Origin: Methanolobus vulcani
GTDB taxonomy: Archaea; Halobacteriota; Methanosarcinia; Methanosarcinales; Methanosarcinaceae
Direction: 5' to 3'
DNA length: 64,000 nucleotides
Assembly: GCF_006546655.1 (NCBI RefSeq)
Contig: NZ_VIAQ01000020.1
Coordinates: 171,824 to 235,823 of the forward strand
Below the pieces are notes generated by a model, which did not search any database, was not told the DNA's origin, and saw nothing but the letters and a program-made list of their open reading frames with translations. The translations under genes were made by a program, and so were the position numbers. This document shows positions 62,333-64,000 of this stretch, one piece after another (position 1 is the stretch's first letter; the number at the start of each line of letters is the position of its first letter).

Positions 62333-62698
62333 TTATTCAGCCAGTTCAGTATCATCATGAGAATATGCAGGAGAACAGCAGCAGAGAATTCTGAGTTCAT
62401 TCTCTCCTGTGTTTTTGATACTATGTAATGTTCCTGGCGAAATACAGACTGAATCACCGGCTTTTACTTCAATTAGCCCGTCTCCAAGAGTAAGTAATCC
62501 CATGCCTCCAAGAATGTGGTATATCTCTTCGGTTACATTATGGCGATGTAAAAGTGTGGAACTGCCAGGTGCTACTCTGGCTTCTGCAAGGCTCTGGGAG
62601 GAGTTGCCATGAACCTGCGGATGCATTAGTTCTCTAATAATTGAACCGTCTTTTGTAACATAAGCTTCAACATCGTCACAGGAACTCATTATCGGCAT
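62333..62698 (-). CDS. Cupin-domain protein
   Basis: 121 residues in a single-cupin beta barrel: GSSTLLHRHNVTEEIYHILG (metal-binding H-x-H-x5-E), GLLTLGDGLIEVKAGDSVCI and SPGTLHSIKNTGENELRILC (last His). Small metal-dependent cupins of this kind may act as sugar or nucleotide-sugar epimerase-like or sensing proteins. It lies 8 bp after the cooC-like gene. Function not assigned. Confidence 0.88.
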   Translation of the reverse strand: MPIMSSCDDVEAYVTKDGSIIRELMHPQVHGNSSQSLAEARVAPGSSTLLHRHNVTEEIYHILGGMGLLTLGDGLIEVKAGDSVCISPGTLHSIKNTGENELRILCCCSPAYSHDDTELAE

Positions 62699-62706
62699 AT
62701 GATCGC

Positions 62707-63477
62707 CTATTCCTTTTTCTCAAAACCTGATATCATCTCAAGTATATGATTCTTAATTTCGGTGACAGAATCCACCCATTTTCCTCCGACATCGATCGGC
62801 GAAAGGCCATTGAAGTCCGCTTCCACAAGGTCCGGGTCATATGGTATCTGTCCAAGTACCGGGATTCCCATTTCCTCAAGTTTTGGTTTAATGTTTGCTG
62901 AAGTTCCTTTGTTGATGATTGCAGCAAGGTGCTTGATATCGATACCTTCAGAGAGATCTTTAATTCTCTGGGCGGTCTCAATGGAGCGCATACCAGGTTC
63001 CACAACAATTATCATAAGGTCAATTCCACGTGTGGTTCCTCTTCCAAGGTGCTCGATACCTGCTTCCATGTCAAGAATTACAGCGCTGCTGTCCTTGAGC
63101 ACCACATGTCTCAGGAAGGCTTTCAGGAATGCTGAAGCAGGACACATGCAACCACTTCCACCTCTTTCCACGGTTCCCATTACAAGCATTTTGACATTAT
63201 CAGGGCCAACAACACCGAACCTATTCACAACATCATCGACTTTCGGGTTGAACTTGAACATACCGCCTTTTTCACCGGCTCTCTCTTCAATGAGGTCCTT
63301 GTAATCGGTAAGTGGTTTGGGAGCGTTCTTTATTCCCAGAGCTGAAGCCAGATTCATATCGGCATCAGCATCAATGGCAAGCACATCATAACCGTCCCTT
63401 GCCAGCATTCTTGCCAGAGTGCCGGATAGTGTTGTCTTACCAACTCCGCCTTTTCCTGTGACTGCAATTTTGACCAT
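62707..63477 (-). CDS. CooC-like nickel-insertion ATPase
   Basis: 256 residues. MinD-type P-loop KIAVTGKGGVGKTTLSGTLA, then VLAIDADADMNLASALGI, and the CooC hallmark RGGSGCMCPASAFLKAFLRH (C-x-C used to bind nickel at the dimer interface). AVILDMEAGIEHLGRGTTRG and QIPYDPDLVEADFNGLSP follow. It helps mature the C-cluster of carbon monoxide dehydrogenase/acetyl-CoA synthase. No CODH gene is in the window. ATG; downstream cupin forms the same operon. Confidence 0.93.
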   Translation of the reverse strand: MVKIAVTGKGGVGKTTLSGTLARMLARDGYDVLAIDADADMNLASALGIKNAPKPLTDYKDLIEERAGEKGGMFKFNPKVDDVVNRFGVVGPDNVKMLVMGTVERGGSGCMCPASAFLKAFLRHVVLKDSSAVILDMEAGIEHLGRGTTRGIDLMIIVVEPGMRSIETAQRIKDLSEGIDIKHLAAIINKGTSANIKPKLEEMGIPVLGQIPYDPDLVEADFNGLSPIDVGGKWVDSVTEIKNHILEMISGFEKKE

Positions 63478-63538
63478 ACTCTGAACTGAGGATTTATGTG
63501 AATTATATTTTCCGGTTACAGAAAGTAAGACAAGAACT

Positions 63539-64000
63539 TCATATATCCTTTACAATCCTGAATCCAAGCACATAGGATGTGCTATCAGCATCAAGGCTGC
63601 CACGGAAAGCACTTTTACAATAATTAGGTCCATCCATCCAGCTTCCACCTTTTCCCACACGGTTACTACTGTTTTCCTCTTCCCATGCAGTTCCATCGGC
63701 AGGAGCATTCTCATAGTTGTCGTGCCAGTTGTCCTGAATCCATTCCCAGACATTACCATGCATGTCGTAAAGTCCCCATGCATTTGCTTTCTTTTCACCC
63801 ACAAAATGAGTTGTTCCATTTGCGTTTATGGCACACCATCCGTAAGAATCAGACCAGCCATACTCATCCATATCTGTTGCTTCATTTGTAAATGAAAAAT
63901 CGGTGTTATTTCCGGCTTTACATGCGTATTCCCATTCTGCTTCTGTTGGGAGGCGGTATTCGTCAGTATTTTCAAGCTCATTTAACTCTAAGCCGTGAAG
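63539..64000 (-). CDS. Formylglycine-generating enzyme (SUMF1/FGE-sulfatase domain) protein, 5' end outside window
   Basis: The frame enters from the right edge and contains DEYRLPTEAEWEYACKAGNN, NAWGLYDMHGNVWEWIQDNW, and NRVGKGGSWMDGPNYCKSAF with a final DSTSYVLGFRIVKDI, the C-terminal two thirds of the FGE-sulfatase fold. The single Cys in NYCKSAF is at a position near the FGE active site, but the paired second Cys cannot be judged here. It may modify sulfatase cysteines or be a non-catalytic relative. Confidence 0.92.
   Translation of the reverse strand, partial: LHGLELNELENTDEYRLPTEAEWEYACKAGNNTDFSFTNEATDMDEYGWSDSYGWCAINANGTTHFVGEKKANAWGLYDMHGNVWEWIQDNWHDNYENAPADGTAWEEENSSNRVGKGGSWMDGPNYCKSAFRGSLDADSTSYVLGFRIVKDI

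Overview
The window looks like a low-GC methanogenic archaeon of the Methanosarcinaceae type (Methanolobus, Methanococcoides or a relative). The evidence is an FKBP-type isomerase with an archaeal tail, archaeal Pth2, an NcsA/Ncs6-type tRNA thiolase, a membrane pyrophosphatase with the K+-independent signature, a CooC-like ATPase, many short lipoproteins, AT-rich TATA-type promoters, and Shine-Dalgarno sites of the GGAGGTG type. The genus is an inference; no rRNA or mcr gene is present.

Layout. Positions 1-25,400 are mostly chromosomal. They hold an EVE/PUA-like protein cut by the left edge, FKBP, tRNA-Ser, and a decayed stretch with gene fragments (2-4 kb). Next come lipoproteins and a serpin, a 1.5 kb gene-poor stretch with a tiny zinc-ribbon gene, a coiled-coil protein, a GAF-PAS histidine kinase, a LysE exporter and molybdopterin genes (moeB/hesA-like, moaE, and an fdhD remnant). 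These are followed by an HxlR regulator beside a flavoprotein, a secreted DNase I-like protein, the H+-pyrophosphatase and a tRNA thiolase. Several intergenic stretches can fold into closed-stem RNA-like structures.

Positions 25,500-60,800 form an accessory defence island, with two related tyrosine recombinases near its ends (26.9 and 59.4 kb) pointing inward. It contains three candidate systems. (1) A CARF-wHTH regulator lies divergent from an operon of two viperin-like radical SAM enzymes flanking a P-loop nucleotide kinase, then a large TPR protein with a C-terminal HEPN-like RNxxxH motif, then a 5'(3')-deoxyribonucleotidase interrupted by one in-frame UAG. (2) An eight-gene class-2-like DISARM operon has drmA, drmB, drmC, a large zinc-ribbon protein in the DrmE position and a C5 methylase. 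It is extended by a double-GHKL (MORC-like plus histidine-kinase-like) ATPase, a receiver-like protein and a Vsr nicking enzyme. (3) A fusion of a RibD-like deaminase, a GHKL ATPase and a winged helix sits divergent from DISARM, followed by a 62-bp tandem repeat array. The left part of the island also has an NYN-LOTUS protein, a ParA-like ATPase, a 799-residue winged-helix protein and degraded genes.

Positions 60,900-64,000 return to chromosomal genes: a TctA-like permease, a cupin, CooC, and an FGE/SUMF1-domain protein cut by the right edge.

The likely logic of system 1 is this (inference). The CARF protein senses a nucleotide signal and controls synthesis of ddh-nucleotide chain terminators. 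The kinase and nucleotidase would adjust the nucleotide pool, and the TPR-HEPN protein is a candidate RNase effector. In the DISARM operon, the kinase and receiver pair would add a signalling layer not found in the described core.
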